Shown here piece after piece: positions 1-12,327 of a DNA stretch of 64,000 nucleotides. The stretch is from Gautieria morchelliformis (taxonomy: Eukaryota; Basidiomycota; Agaricomycetes; Gomphales; Gomphaceae): NCBI GenBank assembly GCA_015179125.1, contig WHVA01000001.1, forward strand, positions 310,001-374,000, written 5' to 3'. Both the position numbers and the translations under genes were made by a program. The stretch's first letter is position 1, and each line of letters starts with the position of its first letter. The notes beneath the pieces were generated by a model. That model did no database searches, had not been told where the DNA came from, and saw only the letters and a list, made by a program, of their open reading frames with translations.

Positions 1-73
1 GAACTTCAAGGATATATAATATATAAAGTAGCCGCATTTACACCATACTACAAGCAGTTGAGCCCATCCCTGC

Positions 74-1676
74 CTACTCGGATGCTTCCAATTGCGCGAG
101 CATCTTCCCATGCACAGTGTCTCCCTTTGGCTCATTATACTCATGCACATTGGGAAAGATTTTTCTAATAAGGTGTCAGTTAATTACCAATGCACAACCG
201 GTTGACTTACCCTTTCCACCATCTCAACAGGGCTTCACGTCGCTGGACCATGTGCTCCTCACCTAAGAGGTCCACGATGGAGCGATAAAAGCCATGGTAG
301 TCGAACCGTCCCAGATCGCCGCCGACATGGAATGTGCCTTGTGAGGATAAGCCAAAATGTACCTGTGGGGGCCCATGAGATTAAATCAGACCTCCCAGCA
401 GAATACGCACCAAGGTCGCGATGTAGCTTATCGATGGGATTGAGATATCGGTCATGTTATTAAGCTGGGCATTGCCCTTCTTGGTCGCACGGGCGGATGT
501 TCCCCTGCCATCAATGGCACTGGGGCCGATCATGACAGTGCGATATCCCTGCATCTCATCAAGTGAGCAATGGGAACATGAATAGAGTAAGAAATTGTAG
601 ATACACGCACCCGGATGAGTATCTCGCTGCGCAAGAAACCAGACAATAAATTATCAGGATTCACCTTGTCATCTTCATGCAAGAACACGGGATAATCCTG
701 GGGCCGGAAAGTTTCAACTCCTTCTTTGACGCGCCGGCGAAACCTAGATATGTGTCAGTGATAGACATGGATATGCAATGACAGTACATACTCCTCATCC
801 TCGTCCCACTCCTTGACTTTCTCAGCACTCACGAGGAGCCGCCCGATCTGAGGATGGTTGAAACCTCAGCTCTCCTTGTCGTTTGTCTTCAGAGCCGGGT
901 GGAAGGAGCGGATGGATTGCATGAGGTCTTTGACGCGGTTGATGTCTTCACCGCGGCCACAGGCACGTGGATTCTCCATCTGGCTCGTCAAGCGTCATTG
1001 AGAATGCAATATTGCTTCAGGAAGTCAGGCACTTACAATAGTAGCTACCTCTTCAACACCATGCGTCCGAATCTCTTCTGAAAGACGAGGGCAGATGTGG
1101 ACTAGTCGCTCGTATTGTCGCTGCGTGGCGCGCAAGCTAGAATACAAAATGATCAATGAGTTCAGCGGCAAGAGGGGAAGAGTTACTAGGTATCATCAGC
1201 CTCGCCGTCAGATGCGTCACGCCGGCCTTCGTTAATGATGAGTTCGAAGCAGCGCCACATTTCTACTGTGCGACCGAAATGTCGCGCTGGCCTCGAAAGT
1301 GGGTCGCGTTTCCTAGGAGCAAGCATTAGTGTATACAGAGTACATGGTAATGTGATGCAAACAGTTTCTTGCGCGCCGTTCCCTCAGAACAGCTGGTGCG
1401 ATACCTCTTGCGCGATGGTTCGTGTTCAGATTCGGAACCGGAAATGGGGCCAGTGCTGCCTCCAGACTCCGTCTGGCCCCGGTGACACAACTGTCCTCCC
1501 CATATGAGATCACTCGATGGGGAGGAGAGTCTCGTGCTGCTGCCACGGCTTGAAGACGCAGCAGTGGAATGCTGGGTTGGAGACGGTGAACTGGCCCCCC
1601 TCGTATGCCGCGTGGAAGATTGTTGTGAGGAGCGCGAGGACTGATGCTTCAAGCGCGAGCTTGGTGATGAGGGCAT
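74..1676 (-). pseudogene. DUF6698-type protein gene, eight exons, one in-frame stop
   Basis: Reading the minus strand, eight exons join through seven short GT-AG introns: 1676-1405, 1312-1187, 1136-1037, 979-792, 743-611, 548-411, 362-211 and 164-74. The N-terminus is a Ser-rich, low-complexity leader starting MPSSPSSRLK. The core has motifs I associate with the basidiomycete DUF6698 family: ICPRLSEEIRTHGVEE, GFNHPQIGRLL, DYPVFLHEDD, MIGPSAIDG and DLLGEEH...RWW. The biochemical function of this family is unknown, and copies are numerous in agaricomycetes. Exon 4 contains one TGA (plus-strand TCA at 866-868), just before GFNHPQIG where a sense codon is expected. A CGA-to-TGA transition would explain it. 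All splice sites still look functional, so inactivation is probably recent, or this is a sequencing or assembly error. The family assignment is from memory of the motifs. Confidence 0.75.
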
Positions 1677-1933
1677 TATGGGTCACAGTGAGGGGGTTCG
1701 GGTATAAAGAGGGAGCCATGTCCTATGGCCGACGCAGGCCTTATAGGTCCTGGCATGCTGTGTCATGTGACCCACCGCGTCGAACACTGCCCGGCGGGCA
1801 GTCATGTTGGCCGGTCTCGTGGCCTTGTCCTTGTCACCTGGCATGAAGGATGTCTCATCAGTGAGGCTTTGAGGGGTGAGTGACTGTCTTGAAATTTCTT
1901 CGTCTCACCCACGACTCTTCGTCGCTCAGCCTG

Positions 1934-3080
1934 TTACTTCACATGTCCGGGCGGGCCAGCATCATCGTTGGTGTGCTTGTGTTCGGCAACTGCCTTCACA
2001 GATTTCTCAAATGCGTCAATCTGCTTAGAATTATTGTCTAACTGCTTTTTCACAGTGGTGTACTTTTTCATGATACGGGCTTCGGCTTCCTTGGTGCGTT
2101 TGTTGAAATCCAGTTGGATCTGGCTCACAGACTTCAACTTTGATATCAGATTGTCGTGGAAAACACCGAAATTGGTAAATGGCTTGGTCTCAGAGCCGCC
2201 TTTCCTCTGAGCAAAAGTCAGCCATAGCTATCACCGCAGTATTCGGAGTTACGGCCCAACTCACTCCTGATTTGTCCATACCAAGTATCTTATCGATATA
2301 CTGGTAGATTGTGAGTAGGAGCGTATTTCTCTCTGGAAGCTGGTCCCTGAACTGGCTTTCATTGGAAAGTAGCGACCTTTGGTCTTTGGATGATTTCTGC
2401 TCCAAGTCACTGTTGCACGACCTGGCGGCATTTAATTCCATCTTGGCCGTTCTGAGACTGGTCTGAGCTCTGTCAAGCTTCTCGGTTACGTTCAAACGTG
2501 CCTGGTTTTGTGTCGCAAGCTCTGCGGTCAGGTCTCGGTTCAAAGTATGGAGCTTGGTGAGCTGGTTTTCACGTTCTCGGGTCTGGGCTTCACCGTGATG
2601 GTCTGCCAGTTCAGCACGTGTGCGGGCCAGATCGTCTTCCATCCTCGCCAAGTCCCACATAAGACACGTTCCTGGTTTGGTGTCGCAAGCTCTGCGGTCA
2701 GGTCTCAGTTCAAAGTATGGAGCTTGTCGAGCTGGTTTTCGCGTTCTCGGGTCTGGGCTTCACCGTGACGGTCTGCCAGTTCAGCACGTGTGCGGGCCAG
2801 ATCGTCTTCCATCCTCGCCAAGTCCCGCGTAAGACGATCCAGTTCAAGCTCCAAAGAGAACTTGTCATTGGTGTGTGACTCTCCAGCACGTCGTGCCTCA
2901 GCTTCAAGATTGGTGAGTGCCGTTGACTGTCCAAGGCTGAGTGAATTTCAGCCTCCTTCTCCGCAATCGTGCGCTGATGGCGGCGTGCATCGTGTTCTAT
3001 GTGGCGTTCAAGAGAGTCTAACTCGCTCTCTATCTGCTCCCGTCCCTCGCGCTCAGCTTGAGCCTCACACATGACGTAGT
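1934..3080 (-). pseudogene. Broken coiled-coil protein gene
   Basis: The minus strand encodes long heptad-type, Glu/Arg/Leu-rich stretches, for example ESELDSLERHIEHDARRHQR, RMEDDLARTRAELADRHGEA and KLDRAQTSLRTAKMELNAAR. A final segment, IQLDFNKRTKEAEARIMKKY, ends at a stop near 1934. The coding stretches fall in different frames, so the gene is broken. One cause is visible: a 170-bp tandem duplication at 2501-2840, which is not a multiple of three. The first coiled-coil segment starts within about 50 bp of the Plavaka transposase stop codon on the same strand, with a possible GT-AG junction between them. It could therefore once have been the C-terminal tail of that transposase or a second gene of the element. 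I do not recognise a specific coiled-coil family. Confidence 0.5.
2501..2840. repeat. 170-bp direct tandem duplication
   Basis: 2501-2670 and 2671-2840 are near-identical head-to-tail copies. Both begin with the CCTGGTTT/TGTCGCAAGC stretch and end after CATCCTCGCCAAGTCCC. Only a handful of bases differ between them. The unit length is 170, which is 2 modulo 3, so it shifts the reading frame of the coiled-coil gene it lies in. Confidence 0.9.
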
Positions 3081-3119
3081 ACATGCCTTCTCCCAGTACT
3101 ACCCCTTTTGTCACCGTGT

Positions 3120-6100
3120 TCAGTATGTACATTCTGCATCAATATCACTGTTGTCATGCCAGTCATCCTCAAGATCCGCATTGTTGTCGGCACTCTCACC
3201 CAATTCAGATGCATCAGAGTCTTTGCAGTCCCCACCTGAGCTGCGGCTGTCATCCGAGTCACTGTGCGTTGAATTGTCATCTCCCCCTGGTAGCCGCGAT
3301 CCCCCGGGCTCGGGGTTTTGATATCGATCCGTATCAGTCTCACAATCGGAAGAGACAACATCGCGGCGATGATGGCTTGAAAGCGTGTCTGAGCTCACTG
3401 GGTCATGGTCTATATTTCCTGTTTGACTGTGAATGTGGCCAATGCCGCCTCCCATATATCGCATGAGCATGTCTCGGTCAACCCATCTGTCAGGTAGATA
3501 TAAGGACCTCTGTGCATCAGGTCAAAGATGATGATGAGATACCTGTTCACATAGAAGTATTCCCAGTCCCCTTCTGCTTCCCGAGCCAGGGAAGGGGGAC
3601 AAAGTGATTGCGTGCGGCCATGAGCAAACGCTGGAATGAGGTGCGCGGCTCTCACAATGGCCTTGGGGTCCAAGAATCCAAAAGCTTCATGGTCTTCGTG
3701 TGGGACGAATCCTACCCGTTCCAGTCGTCTCACATTCCACCCGGATGAGGGGCTGGGATCACGACCAAACCACCTGACCCATAAGAATTCCAGTCGGGTG
3801 GGGGGTGTGAGTCCTTCACTTGAACGCAAAAGATGTTGGCGTGAAACACGCCCAGTACGCGTGCGTACCAGAAGGGATGAATCGCTATAGAATGACTATC
3901 TTCATTGGAAAATACCATGACATCGCACTTTGAGGTCCAAGGACTGATTATGTCCTGATCCCGACGCACATCGTAAGTGGTAAAGTTGACCCGCAGGAAG
4001 GCGTGTTTGTAGATGCGATGGTGCTGGAAGAAAAGGGTTTCACGCGCCTGTTCAGAGAATTCCTGCTCTTCACCGGCCCCACCATGCCCATGGATCCGGG
4101 ACAGCAGGTGATTTTTCAGTCTCACGATAAAATCCTAGGTTACCGCACCCCATCACATGGAAGTCCCACAGGAGGATTCAAGAAATCTGACATTTGTGGC
4201 TGGATCCTCAACACATTGGGCCAACCAGTCCCCCAGATAAAGTGGGTTTCGTGGATCTTGGTGTTCAGGAACCGTAATGTTCCGTGCTCGCAGTGTCTGG
4301 GCACTGCGGTGGATCTGCGCTGCGCGTTGGTCAAGTTTGGTCAGTTGGTGCGTGAACATTTTCTTGCTCGACCGGTTTCGATATCGCGATTTGACTTTGC
4401 GGTGAGACAGTTCGCCCTACATATTATATCTGTGTGTGAGTGTGGATGCCGGCATTGTGCATGGCCTGACATACTATTTGCGTGGAATACGAGTCTGTGG
4501 TGCCGAATTCCCGTATGTCCCGGACATAGTGTCCCAGCGCGTGTAATTTGTAAGTCTTCAAGTTGAACGTCCGAGGCCGGCGTGTAGACTGGAAAGAGGT
4601 GGTCGTACCTACAGCCTGTTTACCCTTCACCTGGCTCCCCACCTCTTTCCTGGCGGCCGCACAAGCACGTGCAGCTGCCTCCTGCGGGGTCTCTCGAGTA
4701 GCAAACTGAGGACAGACGGTTTCTGAAAAGAAGCGGAGGGATTGCCCAAGTTCAACGGTTATCGCGTCAAGTCGGTCAAGTGTATCCTCCGTGTGCATGC
4801 GGAGTTTCGCAAGGCCATGCCACCAGGCTAAGATAAATAATAAATTTTGGACGTGGCCGTTCCATGGCTCGGGCAGAAGCCCTTCCAATGCAGGCATAGC
4901 ACACTATAGAAATGTTAAGAGGTATGGATACATCTGTGGTGAATGACCTGCCTGTAAGATGTCTTCAAAATCCCGGGCCGCCAGTTTCTTCATGTCTGCC
5001 ACATTGTGCGCAAAGCGGCGCACGGTGGCTTGACCAAAGGTTGGCATTGCACGGAACCTCAACGAATATCAGGAACAAGTTAAGTTGCAGGGAGGTGGGA
5101 ACCTACCGTTCATTGAGCTCCTGTACCTGTGCTGCGCCCTCACTGTCCAAGATCCGAACTAGGTGTGTGAAGAGCGCCTTCCACACCCCAAGCTCTACCT
5201 CGTGCATGAGATCGCACGCCAGCATTTGAAAAAATTGAAATCGGCCCCAGAGAGGACCTGCGAGAACGCATTCTATAGGAATATCTGCGTCAACTGAGGG
5301 TTATGATAATGTGCAAAAGCCCCAACCTTTGTTGGTGTGAGTGAGTATTGCTTGAGAAGTGCATCCACAGCCTCACTGTTGACTACATACCCATCCTCGT
5401 AAATAATACGACGTGCCGTTTCCACATTGTAACGGCGCTCGTCGCTATCAGCCCATAAGTTCTCTCGCGTCCAACGATCCCTCACTGTGCCGAGTCTGTA
5501 TATATCCTCTTTACATACCATACAACGTGGACAGGGACAGCATCCCAAATCCCTGATGCAAGCGAGCAGGACCCTGACGCAAGTAAGGTTAACCTGAAGC
5601 ACTGCATCTGTAGTAGACTCACTTCTCTGGATAATCAGCAGACCATGTGAATATATGGGGGAATATCCAACGAGTCACTCCATCGTAACACTTGATCAAC
5701 ATCCCGTTTTTCCATGCCTCAATAAACTCCTCATCAAACAGAACCCTTAGTGCAGCATGGTAAATCTCCCGACGGCAATGTGTCATTAAGGGATCCAGTG
5801 CACGCCCTTTTGTGCAGGCCCGAATGAAGTCTTGAATACTGTCCGGAAGCTGGATCTTTGCTGAGAGTCAATCATACCAAAAAAAAAGTGGCGCACCCCT
5901 GGCAAATAGGCTACATGATGACATGCCTGGGCTGAAGGTTTGCACCGCAACCACTTGGACTGATTACCAAAGAATAAATAGACCGGCCACAGCTTTGCCT
6001 GACCAAACTGGGCCAGATGTGTGGCATCGGACCAAAACATCAATGCGGCCAGGCACCTAGGGTAGTTGTCGCCTTCCTTTCGCGGTAGATTCTGGATTGC

Positions 6101-7280
6101 CTCGTGTTCTCGGAGCCATGCATCTGAGTTAAATAGCTCATCTCGAACGCGCTGGAGTTTTGCAGTTCCATCTTTCCAAAATTGCTTGAAAGGATTAAAA
6201 TGGAAAAACTGAGCTGCTGGGTCATCCTCAAATACTGACCGAATAAGTGCCGGCACAGAACGATGTCATAACCCCGGGATATCAAAAGATTGCCTACTCT
6301 CATACCGCTGGCTCCCGGCAGCTTTTTTCTTGACTCCGGTCGGAATGTCAATGCTTAGGGTCATTTCTTTCCAACCCTCACCCCCATATGGTTTGTCTCC
6401 TGTCTCCCTCGCAAGCAACTCATCAATATCATCCCATCCGACACCTTCCAGGTCTCGGACATCAAAATCAGGTGACAGTAAGACATTTCTGACCAAGTCC
6501 TTGAAGCCGGCCTTGGATTTGGTATCACCACTTCCCCAGAACCAGCTTCCAAGACGCCAGGAGCTGATATTAGGATATGGCCACAGCGAGTCATAGAGAG
6601 AAGGTGGCCGTGAAGCCTGAGGAGGTGTATGTGCAGAAACCTCACCAGGAGCCATGTATTCATCAGGAATACGACTGGGTCGTCCATAATACCAACGTGA
6701 GAGCCCGAAAGCGTTCACGGCTGTGCGGACGGTCTCAGTCAAAAGCACTCGCAGATGGGAGCCAATCTGTAGAAAGCGACGGGGAGCCACGATGTCAGTC
6801 GTATGAACCTGCTCAGGAGGGGGTTCGATTGGTGAGGGTAGTGGAGCCGGCCCATCTGGAAGCACATCTTGCCGTAGCTTAGGAGCAAGCTTCTTCTTGC
6901 GCTTGCCTCGACCCATGGCCTCTTCAGCTGATATTGGTTCATCCAGGAGCATCTATGTCAGATGTTATCCAAGAGCCTACCGCACGTGAGGAAAGTACAG
7001 TACTTACCTCTGTCGCAGCAGACTCAGGGGCCATGACCCCATGATCTCCTTCACGTGCCGAGGACGAGGCCTCAGGTGGACCTGCCGATGTCAGGTCCAA
7101 CTGAGGCCTCTTTCTATGGGGTGGAGAGCGGGATCTCTGGGATGAGCGACGCTTCCGAGTCCGGAGTTTCTTCTCTGTCCGATAGCGGGTGGCACGAACC
7201 TCAGCACAGTTGCGCTCATGCTTCATCAGGTCTGACTGCCGAATATATGGGTGCTGACAGCCTGAACAGGTGATTGGCAT
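3120..7280 (-). pseudogene. Plavaka-type (CACTA superfamily) DNA transposase, one in-frame stop
   Basis: This multi-exon minus-strand gene starts MPITCSGCQHPYIRQSDL and ends at 3120. Its N-terminal Cys2-His-Cys finger (C-x2-C-x12-H-x4-C) is typical of Plavaka transposases. Further family blocks follow in order: SRWYYGRPSRIPDEY, WRLGSWFWGSGDTKS, FHFNPFKQFW, WSDATHLAQFGQAKLWPVYL, FFGNQSKWLRCKPS, CHHVAYLPG, LPDSIQDFI, DLGCCPCPRC, LACDLMHEVELGVWKALFTH, FGQATVRRF, KLAARDFEDIL, TYKLHALGHYV, FGTTDSYSTQI, HLIPAFAHGRT, YFYVNRYL and RYMGGGIGH. An acidic Asp/Ser tail ends the protein. About ten exons are separated by short introns, for example one with donor GTAAGTACTG just below 7010. The frame runs IPGL-stop-HRSVPAL at 6266-6268, one nonsense codon in an otherwise open gene. 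These enzymes cut and rejoin element ends, normally next to CACTA-like terminal inverted repeats. I could not confirm both ends here. Confidence 0.85.
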
Positions 7281-7444
7281 GGCTCTGACTTGAAAGCAGG
7301 TCGGATGGGTGGGGACGGTCACGGTACTTCAAGGACTCGGTAATCGGGGTGCATTGGAAACCGACCGTGACCTTGAACAAGACACTGACTGACTCGGAGT
7401 AATCGGCCCTCATAGCGCCGCATCATTTACTAGCCACCATTGAC

Positions 7445-7499
7445 CGCCGACTCCTGCGAGTGCCACTATCGGCCATAGTGGCACTCGCAGGAGTTGGCG
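7445..7499. repeat. 55-bp near-perfect palindrome with CACTA/TAGTG core
   Basis: Arms 7450-7469 and 7475-7494 are perfect 20-bp inverted repeats around the 5-bp centre CGGCC. Pairing extends five more bases with one mismatch. The inner sequence reads CACTAT-CGGCC-ATAGTG, that is, two CACTA-like termini head to head. It lies about 170 bp upstream of the Plavaka transposase start, where an element end would be expected. Confidence 0.8.
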
Positions 7500-10290
7500 A
7501 TCGTGATGGACTCCAGCCCGTTGCACACCAGGGGGCATGGGGTATCACTAAGGCCGCAGGATCCCAATGGGGTGGCCATACTTCAGCATAGTGAGATCAG
7601 CATAGGTTATTCTGATCACAAGACATCAGGTTGTCAGGCGGCCTCCCATGACCTACCACTATGAGGCTAGATTGCAACCGATTAGCGTCGATCACCAAAG
7701 TGCGTATTCCTGGGCCCGGTATGCCCAGTGTCACCAGGGGTGACGATGTCACACCGCCGCAGCGCGGTTTCTCTGATGTAGACGCACACCCCACCACGTA
7801 AATTCCTCGTGGTAGGCCTAAGTATTCCGTCGATAATTCCATGAATCTGCGTGCAGGTCGCTCACAAATGGACGTAGCAATTTTGGAGTCCTTTTACATA
7901 AACTTACATGAGGAACGCGTGACCCTGGATAGGATTATCATACCCTTCTCTCCTTCGCTCCTCCATACTAAGGGTAAGGTCGCGAATTGGTTCTCTATGG
8001 TTATATCCTCACAACTATCTCAAAGTGTAACTGGGAAAACGACTCCTGGGCCCCAACCTACGCGACGCGCCGCGGAGCGCAATACCGCTGCTTGCTCCGC
8101 ACTTAGCGTCTTGTTAACGTCCTGATCAATAATTGCCGCTGAATATGGGTTCTCGGAAGGACGTCCAGGATTAATTATCTGTGACTAGGTAGTTATCCGA
8201 CGCTTAGATATTTCAGTAGGCCACGAAACTTGATGTCCATCACTTGCTCACTCTAGCTGTAATTTTTCCAAACAGAAGCACGATGCGGTAAATCCAGTAT
8301 TTCCATGGACTGATCTTTGTTCTCAGCACCACGAATTGGGGTACTTATGAAGTCATGGTAGGGAATGGTGCCAATCTTTCTTATTGAATCATTCCTCTGC
8401 TCGACGCACCCTCCAAACGCACACACCCATACTCGTGATCCGTCTCTCGGATGTCGCCATGAACCCAGGTGTCCGGCCTGCCAGTAAAGTTCTACATTTA
8501 ACACCCTATGAACGTGGAGGCGTCATACTAGTGGGTTGGTATGCTTGGATCTATCTCTTTCTCATTGATCATATACCGGCGATGGCTTCGCTGCGACCGT
8601 CAGTTATGTTCTCGTTTCCTCGCTCCTTCTCGCAGTTGGTCTTCCGGTTCTCCTAAATTGGCCGCGTAAACCTCCAGACTCATCCGCTACCTTTGCTCGT
8701 AGACAGGTCGCGTAAATGCTTCCATCATGTTTATCGTCTCTCGCTCACTTCCTCTTAGAGTATTTGTGATCTTTCTCCTTTGTTAAGACTTGATCCAAAG
8801 CATTTCTGGCATCATTCAAGTGAAATGGGCCGCAGAACGCCACCTGGTTGAAGGTACCATATGCGCAATTCAAGGTGAATAGGTGATTTGATCCAAATAT
8901 ATTACCCTAACCACTTTTCAGCTGCTACTCAGGTAATTGGCGACGTAGGCTCAGCTGTTTGGTATCGCATGTCTAACTGCCACGAATTATTACACGACTA
9001 AGTCATCCGTATCTTAGGAGCTTTGTTATTGCTGGTCATACTTTCACCGCCCTTGCGCTCGAAAAGGAATTGGTCACGATGAGTTGTCGTGTCAACTGTG
9101 ACAACTGGCTGGACATTCGTGATATTACTAAGTGAATTTGCTCTGATTACGGTCTTAGTATGGTGGCTGACCTCCTGTCCTGAAAGCGGCTTTTTGTCCC
9201 CTATTCCTAACGAATAAAAGGAATGGACCTGGCTGTGAGTTAATTGACGCCAGATGACCTCATTCTACTCCACTCAGTTTTAAAACCCAGTCTCCATTGC
9301 CGGTACATGGTATGTATTGCGCACCTCAGAGAAGCAAATCACTAGCATATCATGCGCAGGTTACCTTACAGGAGTTTCATTTCATGTGAGTACGGTGTTG
9401 CAAGACTATGTGACACACTACATTCCAGTGAGTGATGGCTCCACCGCACTTCTGGGATAACTGATTAAGGATTTCCCCATCAGCTGCTGATCGTCGCCGC
9501 AGTGCTCGTGATGTTTTACGGATTAGTGTTTCTGGTGTTATTAGGAACTATCAGTTTCGGGCCCCATCATTCACTTGGCCCTCTGAGAAATGAAATATCT
9601 CTCCAGCGAGTAGTTATTGCCAAACGCATGTGCCGTCTTATACGTTGTTCCATCCAATGTTCCTGATATCCGTCTTACTGAGACATCCATTCGGTGAGAT
9701 CTTACGAACAGCTAACATCTGATGGAATGACATGAACTGCGCAGCATATCTCACTTGCATTCTCCCCTTCTCCCGATTTCCGTCACGCGTTTTATTGGCC
9801 TGCGAGGCGGATTTTCCTGAGGTTGTCTATTTCATTGCAATACTCCTCCTATTCTCGCTTGGCATGTATTACAATTCAAATGTCTGTATCATCACTGGTC
9901 ATTCTCCAAATCACTCTATGGAGAATCCGTCACGTCTTGCGATGGAAATAGAACACGACGCCGGTGTGCGTCCCCAACTCGTGTAGCTATAACCCCGAGC
10001 TTGACCTTTGGTCTACCGCGAACTCTCTGATGGAAGAAAACATGAGATATCTAAACTTAACCAGTCATGAAATGACAACACACCGTGGATGAATATGCAT
10101 ATGCAGCAAACTGTGCTTGGACCCATTCTTGTGCGCCTGGGTATCTCACCCAGATGATGTCCCACTCCTGCACAGTATCATATTAAGTCAGGCATCTCCC
10201 TGTTAGAATAAATGGATAGCTATATCAAACATTATTCTGAGGTCTATACAATCGTCTAACTGAGCTAACATCTTTGAGAAATAATCCATG
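7500..10290. other. No recognisable gene
   Basis: I found no ORF with recognisable protein motifs, no conserved intron-exon structure and no repeat shared with the rest of the window. The longest open frames are under 95 codons and look random. This may be very old, decayed sequence. Confidence 0.5.
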
Positions 10291-10301
10291 CACCAGTCAC
10301 A

Positions 10302-10758
10302 GTGCCTGCCCTGGAAAGCAGGCACCTGGGCCCTGGTCAGAAGAAATATTGCTATGGGACTAATAGTCCCATACAGGGACATCGGACACAATGGATATTA
10401 CAGTATACAGTCCTATCTATGGACGTACTGAATAGCTACCTCAGGAGAGAGGTACAGAGATGGCAAATGCCTTGCCAAGGCTGCTGTAGGCACACAGCAC
10501 AGGACACACATGATTTCTTTTCTATTCTATTCCCCTGACCAGCTCCACTGATTACGAGCTATATTACATGTTGAAAGGGGCTTTGTACATTGCTCCAAGG
10601 TCCCAGCTTAGATACTTGTCAGTAGGACAAGTATCCCCATCATTGTTCCTGCTCCACAGCTGTATGCAGCCTGTGGAGCATTTCCACATTATCCTGACCC
10701 ATTCTATCACTATCTTGAACACTGGTAGTCACTACTATTTTAGTATAAGTAGCTACCA
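10302..10758. repeat. Cluster of short perfect hairpins
   Basis: At least eight hairpins lie within about 460 bp. They include 10302-10309/10318-10325 (8-bp arms), 10353-10362/10364-10373 (10-bp arms, 1-nt centre), 10437-10442/10449-10454 (6-bp arms), a GCCTTG-C-CAAGGC palindrome near 10470, 10611-10620/10626-10635 (10-bp arms, 5-nt loop), 10650-10659/10671-10680 (10-bp arms, 11-nt loop), and a nested TGGTAG...CTACCA stem near 10723-10757. All arms listed are perfect. The surrounding sequence shows no such density. I do not know the element type. Confidence 0.8.
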
Positions 10759-10759
10759 T

Positions 10760-12327
10760 AAATTTACGAACAAAACATCCAGAATATTATCCAGAACAAT
10801 CCAGAATTGCTGTTTCACCTCCTGAAGTAACTGTAGATTTGGTTGATAGCTACAGAGCTTATTTCTTGATAGTTTTCTCTAATTCTTTGTTGAGAGTCTA
10901 GTATAACTGGCTACACTATACTGTTCCGAAAGCGAAAGCTTCGGACCTCTTGTTCCTCTGTTCTCACCTGTTTCTTCCTCGACTCGGTCACGTGACCTAC
11001 ATCAATCAGTGACGCTCTCGCCCCACAGAGCTTAGTCAGCTCGCGCATATACGGTGCACGAAGAGTCCCCACTCTCTGAGTCATCAAATATATCAATTCT
11101 GATATATCTGATATATTATTCCTAAAACTCCCATGCAAAATCCTCACAGTAAAGCTAGTGTGGGTTGCATCAAGTGCATTAGGCATAGCTTATAGTTGTG
11201 AGAGGGCTGATTGATGGTCTGCCAAGGACAGCTGGTTAAGATAGCAGTTGAGTGGGGCTTAAATGATGGAGCTTGTGCGTAAGGCTCATGGGCGCAGCCA
11301 CTGCATGCATCTCAGAAGGCGTCGGACCATCATGACACCAGGTTCCGAGTGCCGTATTCACCCGCAGCCGAAATGCACGAGAAGCACCCTCAGCTATTCA
11401 AACGTCGATCAATTTTAATTCAACGTCTTGAGTCGCTGACGATAGCATGCGACGCCGCGCGCACGGACTGGGGATGCTTTCTCAACCCCCACGAGGCTCA
11501 TAAGAATCCAGGAGGTTACCGCACCCACAAGCAATGCTGAATAAGTCGAAGACTCGGAGTCCGATGGGAGAAAATGTAATTACCCTAGGATTTCAATTTC
11601 CGTGTTGACAGCGGACATAAACCATGTGCAACACGTGCAGATGTGAGCAGTGACATCTGTTGCGATTTTGGGGAGAGAGGACGCAAGCAAGGGGGACAGC
11701 ACTGACTTGGTGTTGTGGCAGGTTACAAACGGATGGGACAAATACATGTAAACTACCGTATTTGTAAGTCACGGCTCGGCAACTTGATATGCTGATGACT
11801 CGACACCGCTCGCAAACCCAGATATATCAACAACATTGGTATCAGTAAGGCCAATGGTGCACGGACTTTGGCGGCATTTGACTATCATGTAGTGTGCACA
11901 CCCTGAGCAGTGCAGCCGCCCTCCTTAATTCCCCTCGTGCCTTTCCGTCTCGATAAGTTACTGTCTTCAAGGTTTCTTACCATAATCTATACTCAGTCTC
12001 GTATACAGCATTTCCACTCAACCTTCGCAGTGACACTTTCCCAGCATTGCGCGGTGACTGGGCTGCATTTTTTCTCATGCCTGCCAACACCGGCTCCCAT
12101 CTGAGAGTGCTGAAGCTGAGAGTATGCTCTATGGTCCCTTCCTTGCGTTTATCCGGCACTGTGGTCTCGGACCTGCTGAGTTTTAGTCATCCCTGAACGC
12201 AATGAAAAGGGGAAGCAAGCATGGGACGCGAGAATGGAGATATGGACCCGAAGAATGTGACTACTCACCTTTGATCCTGATGATCCTGATGAGCCTATCT
12301 ATCCATGCTGCAGCACCGACCATACCT
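10760..12327. other. No recognisable gene
   Basis: There are short open frames only, none with recognisable motifs. Near 10775-10805 there is a short triple repeat of ATCCAGAA-type units. The last part (about 12280-12327) is interrupted by gypsy 1 and continues at 21853. Confidence 0.5.
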
